From the NCBI GenBank assembly GCA_903813345.2, contig CAIIXF020000012.1, positions 14,552,932 to 14,616,931 of the forward strand: a stretch of 64,000 nt of DNA. The letters run 5' to 3'. The notes beneath the pieces were generated by a model. The model saw nothing but the letters and a program-made list of their open reading frames with translations, ran no database searches and had not been told where the DNA came from. This stretch comes from Owenia fusiformis (taxonomy: Eukaryota > Annelida > Polychaeta > Sabellida > Oweniidae). Shown one piece after another: positions 38,101 to 47,700 of this stretch (position 1 is its first letter; each line of letters starts with the position of its first letter). The position numbers were made by a program, and so were the translations under genes.

Positions 38101-40727
38101 AGAAGGAATTCCCCTCTATTCCAGGAGATTTCACCTCCCCGTGATGATGATCACTGTGCTGTTTTTCCATTTTCTTTCCCGAATTATTGATGAATTTAGA
38201 ATGTGTGTCGATTAGAGTTGGCGATAGTGGATGATGATAGATGGCGTCAGTTGTACTCTCATTTAAGTGCAATCCATTCTCGATTTCTGAAAATGAACAG
38301 TTGTTTTTTATTTAATTTAAAATAAAACATAATTAAAATACATTTATATTGGAATAAATCATATGTTAAACTAAAATGGCATTCTAAGACCTAATACAAG
38401 CAGGCCCATAGCCAGAATTTTCCAAGGGGGGTTCACTTTTCCGAAAGATTCAAGTGGGGGGTTCACTTTGGCAAATTCCAGAGTCAAAATGTTCATATTA
38501 GAATAATTTGTACAAACTTGTTAATTCACGTAACTTTGGTTTTGAAATAAAAATTAGATGCTCAAAATACACATATAAACAAGGCATTAACATAAAAAAT
38601 GTCACCACCTGCAATTTGTTACAGATGCTGACTGCTAAATGCCAAACACCAACTGCCAAACACCGTCCACAAAAAAGTTGGCGACTATAACAACAATATG
38701 TCATCACTTTTGGTGGCGACATAAAAAGCAAGCAAAATACAATAAAACTCAGGCCTATTGCATCTACATGACAAAGCCACAAGGTTTAATGCATCAAGAT
38801 ACAGGACAGCTTACTAATATAGTAATGAATTTTTTGTGACTATGCCCTAGATGACCAATAAATCATACTACAGTACAATTGGGTAAAAGTGGACGTCTAT
38901 AAAAATACAAAGCACATCTAAATTAAATAAAATATAAAAACATAATCTAATATTAAAGAAAACATGACAGACCAGCTCAAAATACAGTGCACAAACTCAA
39001 GAACTCCATTCAGTCATAATGGCAAAGTACCTAAAATGTGTGTATGTTCTGGGTGCCGCACAACAGACTGACAATAAAATCTTAATATAATTTAGATGTG
39101 AAATAGAGAAAGAGATAGTAGAGAAGAAAAATCAAAAAAATCAAAAAGCGTAAAATCAGTAACTTTACTCTAAAATGAAAATATTAAGTAGGGACATAAG
39201 AAACAACAATTATCTAAACATCTATTCAAAATTACCATAATGGTGTGCATGTTGCAAACTGAAATAAAAAATAAATATTACATTGATAGGAAGTAGTAGG
39301 AAAATGAAGGATACAAGAGCAGCATGTAATTTGGACGGTGCTCATTTAGCTCTAGTCCTTCGTTTTCCTTCTGCCACTGGGGGGGGGGGGGGTCATCTTG
39401 AAATCAAACAGAATTCTTTTATATAAACACTAAAAATCTGAATAAATTGAAGACAACGGTTGCAGTTGTTTTTACTTTCTGTTTTGAATAATACTGGATG
39501 TAGTAACTACATACTAAGTTTGTTTCAAATAATTTTGTAAAGATGAAACAAAAGAGAAAAAAAAATGTTGTATGAATTGAAATGCTGAAGCCAAGATTAT
39601 GGAACACACAAAAAGCATTCAATTACTCATACTATTTAAATCACTAGTAGTCTTGCATCAAGCCTATGAGCCCCTTGGCTATTTTACAACTAACTTGGTA
39701 CGTAAGTGAGACACACAGGGTAATTTTAAGGACATGAAACAAGACTAAATATTGATTCCTGGATTCGAACATGACTGTATTCACGCCTTTTATAAACTGT
39801 AAACAAAGTCAACATTCCACCTGGGGTATATTCGCGAAGAATACCCCTGGTAATATGTGTAATGTGTGACGTCATAATGGCGGGTCGTAGTAATGGCGGA
39901 CCATAATGAATATTCGAAATGCTTTGGTGGGTTCATGTTCAAATCGTAATATAGACCTCAAAGCAGGGGTAATATCGTCGAGTACACCCCTTAGGGCTAG
40001 GCACAAAAGCTTTCGAAAAGAAAAACCAAAGAAAAACGTTTGTACCTAGCCCTGCAGGGTGTATTCGACAATATTACCCCTGCTCTTTGGTCTATATTTC
40101 TTAAATAAACACCATGCATAGTTTAACAATTATGCATTCTAGACAATCACAATCAATGCTCAAGTATTTTTTTCACAATACAAAAGTATCATGCAGTGAT
40201 TTCCACTTAATACATAGAGGGGACTTAGGTGAAAAATGCAGTAGTATTAGTTTGATGCAAATATAGCATCACGATAAACCAAGACATCTCATTACTGAGA
40301 TGTTGCAGGTGAAACAGAAAGATGCTATAAGTATCAGAATGCAAAAACTTGTAGCCAGAGTATCACATCATACAGAATGGGCAAAAAAGTTCTGAACTGG
40401 CAAGAATATAACAAGGGTAAGGGTGGCCCACCCTGTATGAAGATAAACTCATAATCTTTATCACGATTCACAGGATAGTTTGATAGATCAACACTTTTGG
40501 CACTAAGAATCTAACGCACAATTAAAACCGAGTCTACCTTTCTCATTCTGCTGGAGTTGCAAATCGTCATCATCAAAGTCAAATTCGGATACAGCTGATT
40601 TTACAAGTTGGGAGTCGTAATGTACTACATTGTTGAAAGAATCAATATCATGGCTTTGTTTTTCATATTCTATAGTATCATCAGCGTCGAAGTTGACTTG
40701 TGTGAGCTGCAGGACAAACGGCTCCAT
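23117..40727 (-). CDS. GOLGA3: Golgin subfamily A member 3 (golgin-160) homologue
   Basis: Long coiled-coil tether on the cytoplasmic face of the Golgi. Fifteen coding exons: 40727-40538, 38286-38050, 36503-36409, 35525-33284, 32873-32665, 32121-30970, 30388-30160, 29839-29625, 28287-28144, 26789-26655, 26092-25976, 25464-25329, 24398-24302, 23803-23690, 23309-23117; 5,505 nt, 1,834 aa, all phases agree. Residues 1 to about 730 are a polar, disordered head with an acidic DFDDDD patch and a 10-residue repeat. Coiled coil runs from about 735 to 1,700. Collinear matches to golgin-160 include REKAKLEGQLEMLEIEA, FTQEARSQLQG, AIEADMMEREAGF, KKMALELEREKGRLAG and LLEQALAKREG, then a PLNVLQTCLTSLR module and a Ser/Asp-rich tail. 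It is longer than the vertebrate protein (about 1,500 aa), mainly through the 2.2-kb exon. A TGA directly precedes the ATG in frame. Confidence 0.93.
23401..23534. repeat. Copy of the GTGGTGACAT dispersed repeat
   Basis: It starts ACAAGGCATTATCATGCAAA and ends with the palindrome GTCACCACTTCTGGTGGTGAC. It lies in the last GOLGA3 intron, under 100 bp from the final exon. Same family as 1053-1470, 38579-38724 and 50597-50716. Confidence 0.75.
23839..24090 (-). pseudogene. Two pseudo-exon copies of the penultimate GOLGA3 exon
   Basis: The true exon (23803-23690) encodes PLNVLQTCLTSLRSEISSL and ends at a good donor. About 140 bp upstream on the gene strand a nearly identical copy (about 23943-23841) keeps the acceptor, but the sequence after TCTTCAACACATT changes before the donor, so it cannot splice normally. 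A third, badly decayed copy follows (about 23984-24090), itself with an internal 26-bp duplication around AGTGAGACATAGTGGCATA. These look like tandem exon duplicates that never became usable. Confidence 0.8.
24664..25140. repeat. 22-bp minisatellite, about 21 copies
   Basis: Unit GGTACTATTGTCTCCTAAGTAA, very even in length, with scattered single-base variants such as GGTATTTTTG and GGTACCATTG. It lies in a GOLGA3 intron. Flanks contain more decayed TATTGTCTCC motifs to about 25280. Confidence 0.95.
26721..27090 (-). repeat. 118-bp tandem array of a GOLGA3 exon fragment
   Basis: AATTTCTATCTTCATGGCC recurs at 26721, 26839 and 26957, with a decayed copy at about 27075: exact 118-bp spacing. The unit copies the 5' part of the exon at 26789-26655 with its acceptor (TTTCTAG then GTGGAACTCC), but not its 3' half or donor. 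The extra copies hit a TGA in frame soon after the copied segment, so they are pseudo-exons. Confidence 0.88.
28488..29545 (-). mobile_element. Mariner-family transposon remnant, 1.06 kb
   Basis: TA-flanked ends begin CAGGGTGATCACTAAGTTC on both sides in inverted orientation; the inverted similarity extends about 70 bp (CTGTCATTTCA, TTTTTCAACCAAT). On the minus strand, broken frames retain pieces that recall the C-terminal part of mariner transposase (for example LGFTQVVHIPHSPYN and a later FGSDEGLI stretch), interrupted by several stops. It is an inactive copy inside a GOLGA3 intron. Confidence 0.8.
32149..32290. mobile_element. TA-flanked MITE, CAGTAAAACCTG family
   Basis: It begins CAGTAAAACCTGTTCAAGATG and ends AAAGATTTTACTG, with TA on both sides. 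The right end is more diverged. It sits about 28 bp upstream of the acceptor of the 1,152-nt GOLGA3 exon, so it abuts the splice-site region. Confidence 0.65.
34432..34682. repeat. 30-bp coding minisatellite in GOLGA3
   Basis: Eight 30-bp units encode a 10-residue repeat of consensus HVVTQSASDQ (about residues 456-540) in the GOLGA3 head. The unit is a multiple of three and the frame is kept. Unit variants alternate (GSTQ/ASDQ), pointing to higher-order duplication of pairs. The opposite strand is also open across the array, an accident of composition. Not seen in vertebrate golgin-160. Confidence 0.92.
38579..38724. repeat. Copy of the GTGGTGACAT dispersed repeat
   Basis: It runs from CAAGGCATTAACATAAAAAATG to CACTTTTGGTGGCGACATAA. 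It lies in the GOLGA3 intron between the first two coding exons, directly after a copy of the AGGCCCATAGCCAG element (38401-38485). Confidence 0.7.
39951..40095. mobile_element. Hairpin MITE, 145 bp
   Basis: Left arm ATAGACC...AAGCAGGGGTAATATCG...GAGTACACC...AGGGCTAGGCAC is repeated inverted on the right (GTACCTAGCCCT...GGGTGTATTCGAC...AATATTACCCCTGCT...GGTCTAT). Arms are about 60 bp with a short AAAG-rich loop. It lies in GOLGA3 intron sequence, no coding. Confidence 0.8.
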
Positions 40728-40828
40728 TCAGAGGTAGTGTGACATCATCTAGTGTATTCTGACATCATTCAATGGTAATATGACGTTTTAGAGTTCTCCA
40801 TAAAGCATCTAGTCAACCACCTAACTTC
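40728..40828 (-). promoter_or_regulatory. GOLGA3 leader exon segment packed with uORFs
   Basis: An acceptor (TTATTTCAG at 40829 onward) defines the exon start, leaving about 100 nt of leader before the ATG at 40727. It holds at least four short upstream ORFs (7, 11, 8 and 7 codons including stops); the last ends with TGA touching the main ATG. Such a leader could limit or regulate translation. The exon start is inferred from the splice site only. Confidence 0.55.
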
Positions 40829-41564
40829 CTGAAATAAGAAAAAAGGAGAAACGTATCATAATTTGCTAATAAAAATATATTACGGGTACTAACCAGACCT
40901 CACAATACCTTGAACTTACAAGGCATCATGGCTAAGTCATGGGAGTGGGGCTTCTATGCAATAGTGAGCCGGTGGTATGCTCACTTCAACATAGATCCTC
41001 ATATTAAACGTGCATGGTATGTTGAAAATATTAAGATAACTTTTTGCATTTCTAAGTAAGTTTTTGTAAACAAGATCAAACTTGAGGTATGTATCACCAT
41101 ACATAAACATCAGATGTTGAAAGAAGCTGATATTCTATTATTTATTTATATGAGAGGTTATTACATTTTACATAACTTTATTGTTCATTACACCTGGAAG
41201 CTAAGTGAGCACCTGTATCATTCACATGTAATACACTTGTACACCATATGTTAACCTGTACATTGTTGTTTTATCGATTTTGTGAGAAAAGCAATTATGA
41301 AAGTTTTAAATGTAACATTTATATCTCAAAGGACTTCTTTGAATCTACTTTACTAAAAATGTTAAACATTTTAATTGCAGTTACATTCTTTATTGATATC
41401 TCCAATAAAGAAAAGATGTCTGAATGATCAGAAATTAAAAATATATCATCCAATAAATTTCTCCAAATTAAAACATACATCCCCTTAATCAGTAGAATTG
41501 CAAGCATATTAGAACCTAAAAACCCATATTGAAACATATAATATACACATTATTTAATAGAATA

Positions 41565-41803
41565 GGGAATAGATGGAGTGTCCAAAAACAGAATGGGTAT
41601 AGATGGAGTGTCCAAAAACAGAATGGGTACAGATGGAGTGTCCAAAAACAGAATGGGTATAGATGGAGTGTCCAAAAAAAGAATGGGTATAGATGGAGTG
41701 TCCAAAAACAGAATGGGTATAGATGGAGTGTCCAAAAACAGAATGGGTATACCTGGAGAGTGTCCAAAAACAGAATGGGTATACCTGGAGAGTGTCCAAA
41801 AAC
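41565..41803. repeat. 30-bp minisatellite, about 8 copies
   Basis: Unit GTGTCCAAAAACAGAATGGG followed by TATAGATGGA, with two last units changed to TATACCTGGAGA. It gives open frames on both strands because the unit is a multiple of three without stops; these are not genes. It lies in the GOLGA3 leader intron. Confidence 0.92.
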
Positions 41804-42534
41804 ATTATGTAATTCACAGTTAAAACAAGCACAATAATGAGCTGTCAACCAAAATATTGGTGAAATTAGATAATTAAAAATAATTCCGTTTTAAATCAAC
41901 CTGCACCAAGTTTTGTAACACAAGCCACTAAATTAGCTGGAATTTACAGATCATAAGATTTGGATGATTTGCCTTTCATCACATCCACATTAAATACCTA
42001 TTTCCCATATCACTGATTAAATGTTTATTAATGATAAGTAATGGCATGTAGCATCAAACAAAATCTTGTTCATTACTTCATGTTACATGTAACATGCAGT
42101 TTCCAAATTGTGCCACAAATATTTACATAAAATATTATCACAAACTGTACATACTAGTATTAACCCAAAATAAACACAACATTAACACAAAATAAACTTT
42201 AAGAAGAAAGGACGTAAATAGTGAAATGTACAACGAATGTACATGTTGAAATACAGTAAATTGTAATCACTTATCCTAAAATAAATGTGAAGAAGGAAGG
42301 ACATGTTAACAGTGAAATGTATAGTTAAATTATAGTAATCTCTTATCCTAAAATCACTACATTACAACCCACTTCCACTTATCTATCTGTCTAATTGAAC
42401 CATTGATAAGTCAAGAACATATTGACTTACATTCTAAACTGTCTGTGTACACAGTGATTTAGTGATTTTACGCACATATTTTATCTGCATATTTTTATAA
42501 CATAGAGTTTTACACAGTAGGTGTACATATCAGT

Positions 42535-43110
42535 GATCACCCCAGCATTAAAGCAAATTGGTGCTACTGCTACGCCCACTTGAGATTTCAAAAATAAACT
42601 TGCACCCACCTAAGAACTTATTTGCACTCATTTGAAAATTGGGATAACTTAAATTATGCAATCAAAACCTTACACGTTGCATCATGTAAAATAACACACG
42701 TCACCTCTCTACTAAAGTAACGATAGCTATTTACAGATTTAAATCACAATCGAAATAATTCACGTACCAATATACGAACTATTGAAAATACAGTATTCAT
42801 TGATTTGCCATGTTTTTCAAATATAAAAAGCTTTCTAATGATATTTAACTTAATATGTTATTATGTTATTAATATGTTAAATTTTCGTATTTTTTTGTTT
42901 TTCTGGGTACCCGTTTTTTTCGACTTGGTACCCGGTTTTCTCGACCGGGTACCGGGTACCAAGTTGGAACCCAGTATGGAGGATTTAGTACCCGGTACCC
43001 GGTTTTTTCTACAAACCCAGAAAGATTGGCAAATTTTGACTCAATTTGGTCTCAATTGTGAAATCTAGAATTTTGCACCCACTTGATAAAAATCCTGGGG
43101 AGAACACTGC
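42535..43110. mobile_element. Element with CAGTG-TC-CCCCAG ends and a GGTACC-rich core
   Basis: The left end CAGTGATCACCCCAGCATT and the inverted right end CAGTGTTCTCCCCAGGATT match, followed on both sides by CAAGTGGGTGC-type sequence. The middle (about 42905-43010) is dense in GGTACC palindromes. Related one-sided copies lie at about 1540-1675 and 25545-25705. CAGTG termini suggest hAT, but no 8-bp duplication was seen. Confidence 0.6.
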
Positions 43111-43897
43111 ATATATTATTGCAGTATCAATATAGAATGCTAAACCTAGATAAGTTGCAGTTACACTGTGATGCTTGAATTATATCATGTTTTTAGTATG
43201 TTTATAGCATGTTGGTAGTATTTGCGACCAATTTTGACACACATATTTTATCTACACATTTTGGTATATTTACACAGCAGATTTTACACTGGGATGAATA
43301 TAGAATGCAAAATTAGTTACAGTTATTTCAATCTAAACTTCAAGAAATATACAATTGAACCACAGGACCTCAGAGGCTCTAGAAAACCCATGATGAGACA
43401 CTGATAGAATACATGTAGTATCATTTAAGTATGATGTTAGACTTAATTGCTATTACTCCCATTAAAATATCATGTCACAACGATACTTCTGCAGGGTACA
43501 GAAAATGGTGGTTTTAACAGAAAGTTACGAAGTAGTGTTTAAAATTTCGAGCTACCGTAAGTTAATTTGGAAATCACTGGACGCTACCCCAGAGATGCTT
43601 AACTTCCTAAATTTACATCAAAACTGCCATTTTGATTTCTTGCTAGAAAATTTTCCTTTAGGGATAAAGACAATTCCTGATCGACACAGAAGAAGCTGAT
43701 AACTTACAGACTTTAGCAAACAGAGTATGGAGAATCAGGCCCATAGCCAGGGGGAACTGAGGGAGCAGCTGCTCCCCTGGCCAGAAATTTTTTCAAAATC
43801 ATGCAGTTTTTCAGCATTCTGAGCACTTTTCGCATAATGTCAAAACGCTCATCCCCCCTTTGCAAAAGCTGTTCCCATGGTAAAACCACCATCCACG

Positions 43898-44309
43898 TTA
43901 AGGTACAGCTGGAAAGTAACATTTTGGTAAAAAATTGCTATACCTGCACATGTTATTTTCTGGTACAAAATAAAGTATGAAGGCATGTGTCAATTTCCTT
44001 GCTTTTTTCAGGAAAGTATCATTACATTGTCTTCTTTTAGAATATCTGGTAGGTGTTCAATGAGAACTCCAGGAAATTCTAATATTTCACACTTTCAATT
44101 TTTCAAAATTTTCTTTCAAAGTTTCCAGGCAACACAGGAGCTACCATTGATCTGTTTTCAGATATTCTAAAAGAAGACAGTGTAATGATACTTTCCTGAA
44201 AAAAGCAAGGAAATACACACATGCCTTCATACTTTATTTTGTACCAGAAAATAACATGTGCAGGTATAGCAATTTTTTACCAAAATGTTACTTTCCAGCT
44301 GAACCTTAA
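43898..44309. repeat. Near-perfect 150-bp inverted repeat with 110-bp loop
   Basis: Arm one (43898-44048) and arm two (44159-44309) are inverse copies over about 150 bp, for example CAGCTGGAAAGTAACATTTTG, ACAAAATAAAGTATGAAGGC and TAGAATATCTG. Only a few mismatches are seen, so the structure is young. Arm one begins beside an AGGCCCATAGCCAG fragment. It ends about 340 bp from the inferred GOLGA3 first exon. Confidence 0.88.
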
Positions 44310-44649
44310 ATCCCGTCTCCTGAGAATGGAGGTGTAAGCAGGGAACATTCTGAATTCAGTTTCAGATGTTACAATTATCTAGCGACCTATACTCTGCGAG
44401 CAAAGGCTATCCTACACAGATCAGACAGACTTTGAAATAGGTAAGCCACACCCTCTAAGTATAGAACATCGAAATCGGCCGGAGTGAAAAAAATGAAAAT
44501 TAATTTTTTTTCAATGTTTGAAGTCATTCTTTCATGAACCACAAAGACAAATATCCTTGGAAAATTAGTCATATAGTTTTAACATACACTGATTTATGTG
44601 GATATAACGACCATTACACATCAAAGTACATACTTATCGACGTATTTAC

Positions 44650-44783
44650 CTTTTAGTTGGATATCATGAGAGATTTTCTTCTTCAAACTTGTTGACGTCG
44701 ACTGCGAGATTTCTGACGAGATTTCTGGAGATTTGTACTGTCAAATTTCGTGAATATACGAACGCAGTCATTCCGAATAAAAA
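44650..44783. promoter_or_regulatory. Bidirectional GOLGA3 / SMPD4 promoter and GOLGA3 leader exon
   Basis: On the minus strand a donor AAAAG|GTAAAT at 44650 fits the end of a noncoding GOLGA3 exon. On the plus strand SMPD4 starts at 44784. The transcription starts of both genes must therefore lie within or very close to this short interval. It contains a CRE-like TTGACGTCGAC. The SMPD4 start AAAATGGCGGCAGG matches the YY1 consensus often found at promoters with a short leader. This is read from splice signals and motifs, not from transcripts. Confidence 0.5.
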
Positions 44784-47700
44784 ATGGCGGCAGGAAGTAC
44801 AAATCTTACCGCAAATGTGGGTATCAATTTTGTGTTTTTAATGGCCAGTTGGAATAAATATTAAGATTTTTGGTGTTACTTACCTAAATTACACTATTTC
44901 CCTTTATTTTGATGTATATATGAGATGTATACTTGGTCATATTATTTACATTTTGCCTTTGAATTTGAACCGGACAGTTCTTTTTTTCCAACCGAACCAA
45001 GGCAAAAATTCAAAATTACTTTTCAATTGAAAAATGCATGTAGAGAGTGTATTTGAAGTATAGCAGTCTCTTAGATATCGATTCTCATATCTGATGAAAA
45101 CATCTGGTCTGAAGATTTAGTTAGGAAACGAGATTCGGTATCCAACATTCTTCTTTACAACTTTGGCCCTGAAAATAAAGATATTTTCTTGATATTCATC
45201 ATGTGTCTATTTACAAATATGCGATTGGTTCTTCGACGCAGTAGGTTACACTGTAGACTGTATCCTTCGTCTGAATAAATTCAGACTGTAAGTCACCTAT
45301 TGTAAAATGTGGTGTTGTATAAATGTTACAAATAAGTTTGTTTAATGATAAAATTATTACCTTATAAAGAACTTACAATATTATTTTTTCGTATATTGTC
45401 CTCTTACTGAAGATATTCATAAAATGTACAGACGCTTCTTGTAGCGAAGCCATTGATTAGGTCAAGCCATTTTGGCAATGCCAATTCTCACGATAAACGA
45501 GATTTAGCCAGTGACGTCAGTCTATTTGTAAACAAATAACACGTGGAGCGGACGGAGCAAAATTACGGAAGCGTATTGATAAATTCCATTTGTGCGGTAA
45601 TTTATTAGATCTAGTCATTTATTATCATTTTCCCGATTAATTTTCGTCATTTATAGTAAATAGAGCGGAAATATTCATGAAGAAGGCCGAGGTAATCAAG
45701 TGGTCATGTGTTGTCAAAGTTCAAAAATTTGCAAATCTCGTTTGGATCTCGTGAACTCAAATGTCCTTGACATTGATTTCGCGATATACTTATGGCCAAA
45801 ATGCCCTAATACGTCACTTCCGCTGAATAGAAAAAAGTAGTATTCAAAAATAAATGTAGTCCCAACACAATTGTGATCATGACGAGTCACAATTGACCAA
45901 TTATTTCAAAAAGTAGATGATTGGCCCCTATTGAGTTTAGTGTCAAGATGTAGCTTAGACATAGCTTTAGAACCTCAGATAGGCCAGTGAGGCCACATAA
46001 ATCCATAACTCAAGATAAAAAGTCAGGCGTTTGCCCTTTTGCCCATTGACTAGTATGGTGACGTGAATTAGGGCAGTTTTGCCTATTAGTCACATGTGAA
46101 AGTGACCAAAATTTTTTAAAACTACTCAGAATCGCCCAGAATTTAAGTTTATTAGTGTGAAACATATTTTGGACGGAGGCAAAAAGGGGAATTTTCATGA
46201 ACAAATTTAATGTTTTTGCTGAATCAGCAGTTTTCGCTTTTTACCCCAAAAAACACTGATTTTGACGATATTTGGCTACAATTTTGTCCTTAGTGACCCC
46301 TAAATGTCATTTGTTGTCGTAAATGGGGAAGCCAACGAGTTGCTATTCATCATAAAGATTGAATTTTCCATCTTAAGTTTTCCAGTATAGAAAGAAGGTA
46401 CATATCGGGGGTGCAGTCAGAAATTGGTGAGTTAAGTGTCAATTTTTGATGTATTTGTTCACTCTGAATGACTACATTCGAGCTAAAAAATATCTCAAAA
46501 GTCCCAATTCTCTAGGCCAGAGTCAAAACTGATCAAATTTGTCATCATTTTTCAAATCAGGAGGTTGTTGAATGGAATAAAGTATGAAAAAGTGATGATT
46601 TTAGTAAGATTTTGCCAAAAAGTGGGCCAAATTTGTCCAATTTTCAGGTTCACGGTTCAGTGATTTTGGCTAAAAATCGCAATATGCAATAAAATACTCC
46701 ATTTCTTGACACGATACTGAAAAATATCACCATCAGGCAGTGGATTTCATGATGTAAATGAAAAACTAGTCAAATTTAAAGGAAAACCATTGGGTTCCTG
46801 GAAAAATGACCCCAGGGGTAATGAAGTAGCCATATTTTTCACAATTGCTGTCAGAATATTCTTAAACTGCACAAAACAACTTGAAAAACTCTAGTAAATT
46901 GGAAAAACGCAATTTAAAGCCAGAAATCATCCAACCATGTGGCTATTAGGCCAAAATGCCCTAATACGTCACTTCCGCTGAATAGAAAAAAGTAGTATTC
47001 AAAAATAAATGTAGTCCCAACACAATTGTGATCATGACGAGTCAGTAAGCTAGTATGTAGGCACAGTTGTAATCTTTTTGCAATGGCAACATGCCATTTC
47101 TTCTGAAAATGCGTTTATTTGGGTTATCTGAAGGAAAATTTCGAGTCAAGTGGCGTATTAATTTTGCCTTCATTTTTGTGAATTTCAATTTGTGTCTGCA
47201 GAGAGAGGGGGTAGTGTCACAATTGACCAATTATTTCAAAAAGTAGATGATTGGCCCCTATTGAGTTTAGTGTCAAGATGTAGCTTAGACATAGCTTTAG
47301 AACCTCAGATAGGCCAGTGAGGCCACATAAATCCATAACTCGAGATAAAAAGTCAGGCGTTTGCCCTTTTGCCCATTGACTAGTATGGTGACGTGAATTA
47401 GGGCAGTTTTGCCTATGAACACAACCTGAAGTTTTGGTGAGTCTGAACATTTCATTATTTTATATCAACTTGTACCCGCCTTATACAAATATTTTTGCTT
47501 CTAGTTTAAGATGAACATCTCTTCAACATATTCACCAATTTTCAAGGTGAACATTCTTGTAATAAACGAGAAATTTATGTGCAAAAAATATCACCGCGAT
47601 TTCCACAGGAAATATATCAATCATAACAGACCGAATATTATATTCGGTCTGTTGGATACATACTAGGTTACACTGTGAAATTTCACAAGTGATGACAATG

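Noticed and set aside
39700..39790. Possible tRNA gene (GTTCGAATCC on the minus strand)
   Set aside because: A B-box-like string is present, but no A box or cloverleaf arms could be made around it.
41529..41848. Overlapping repetitive open frames on both strands (about 80-110 codons)
   Set aside because: They arise from the 30-bp minisatellite, whose unit is a multiple of three and stop-free in several frames.
47042..47230. Minus-strand 62-codon frame in the MITE insert
   Set aside because: Charged and protein-like at a glance, but short, confined to one repeat copy, and without a recognisable motif.
45794..47416. LTR retrotransposon with 300-bp LTRs
   Set aside because: The two direct copies each have their own inverted ends, and there is no primer-binding site, polypurine tract or coding region between them.
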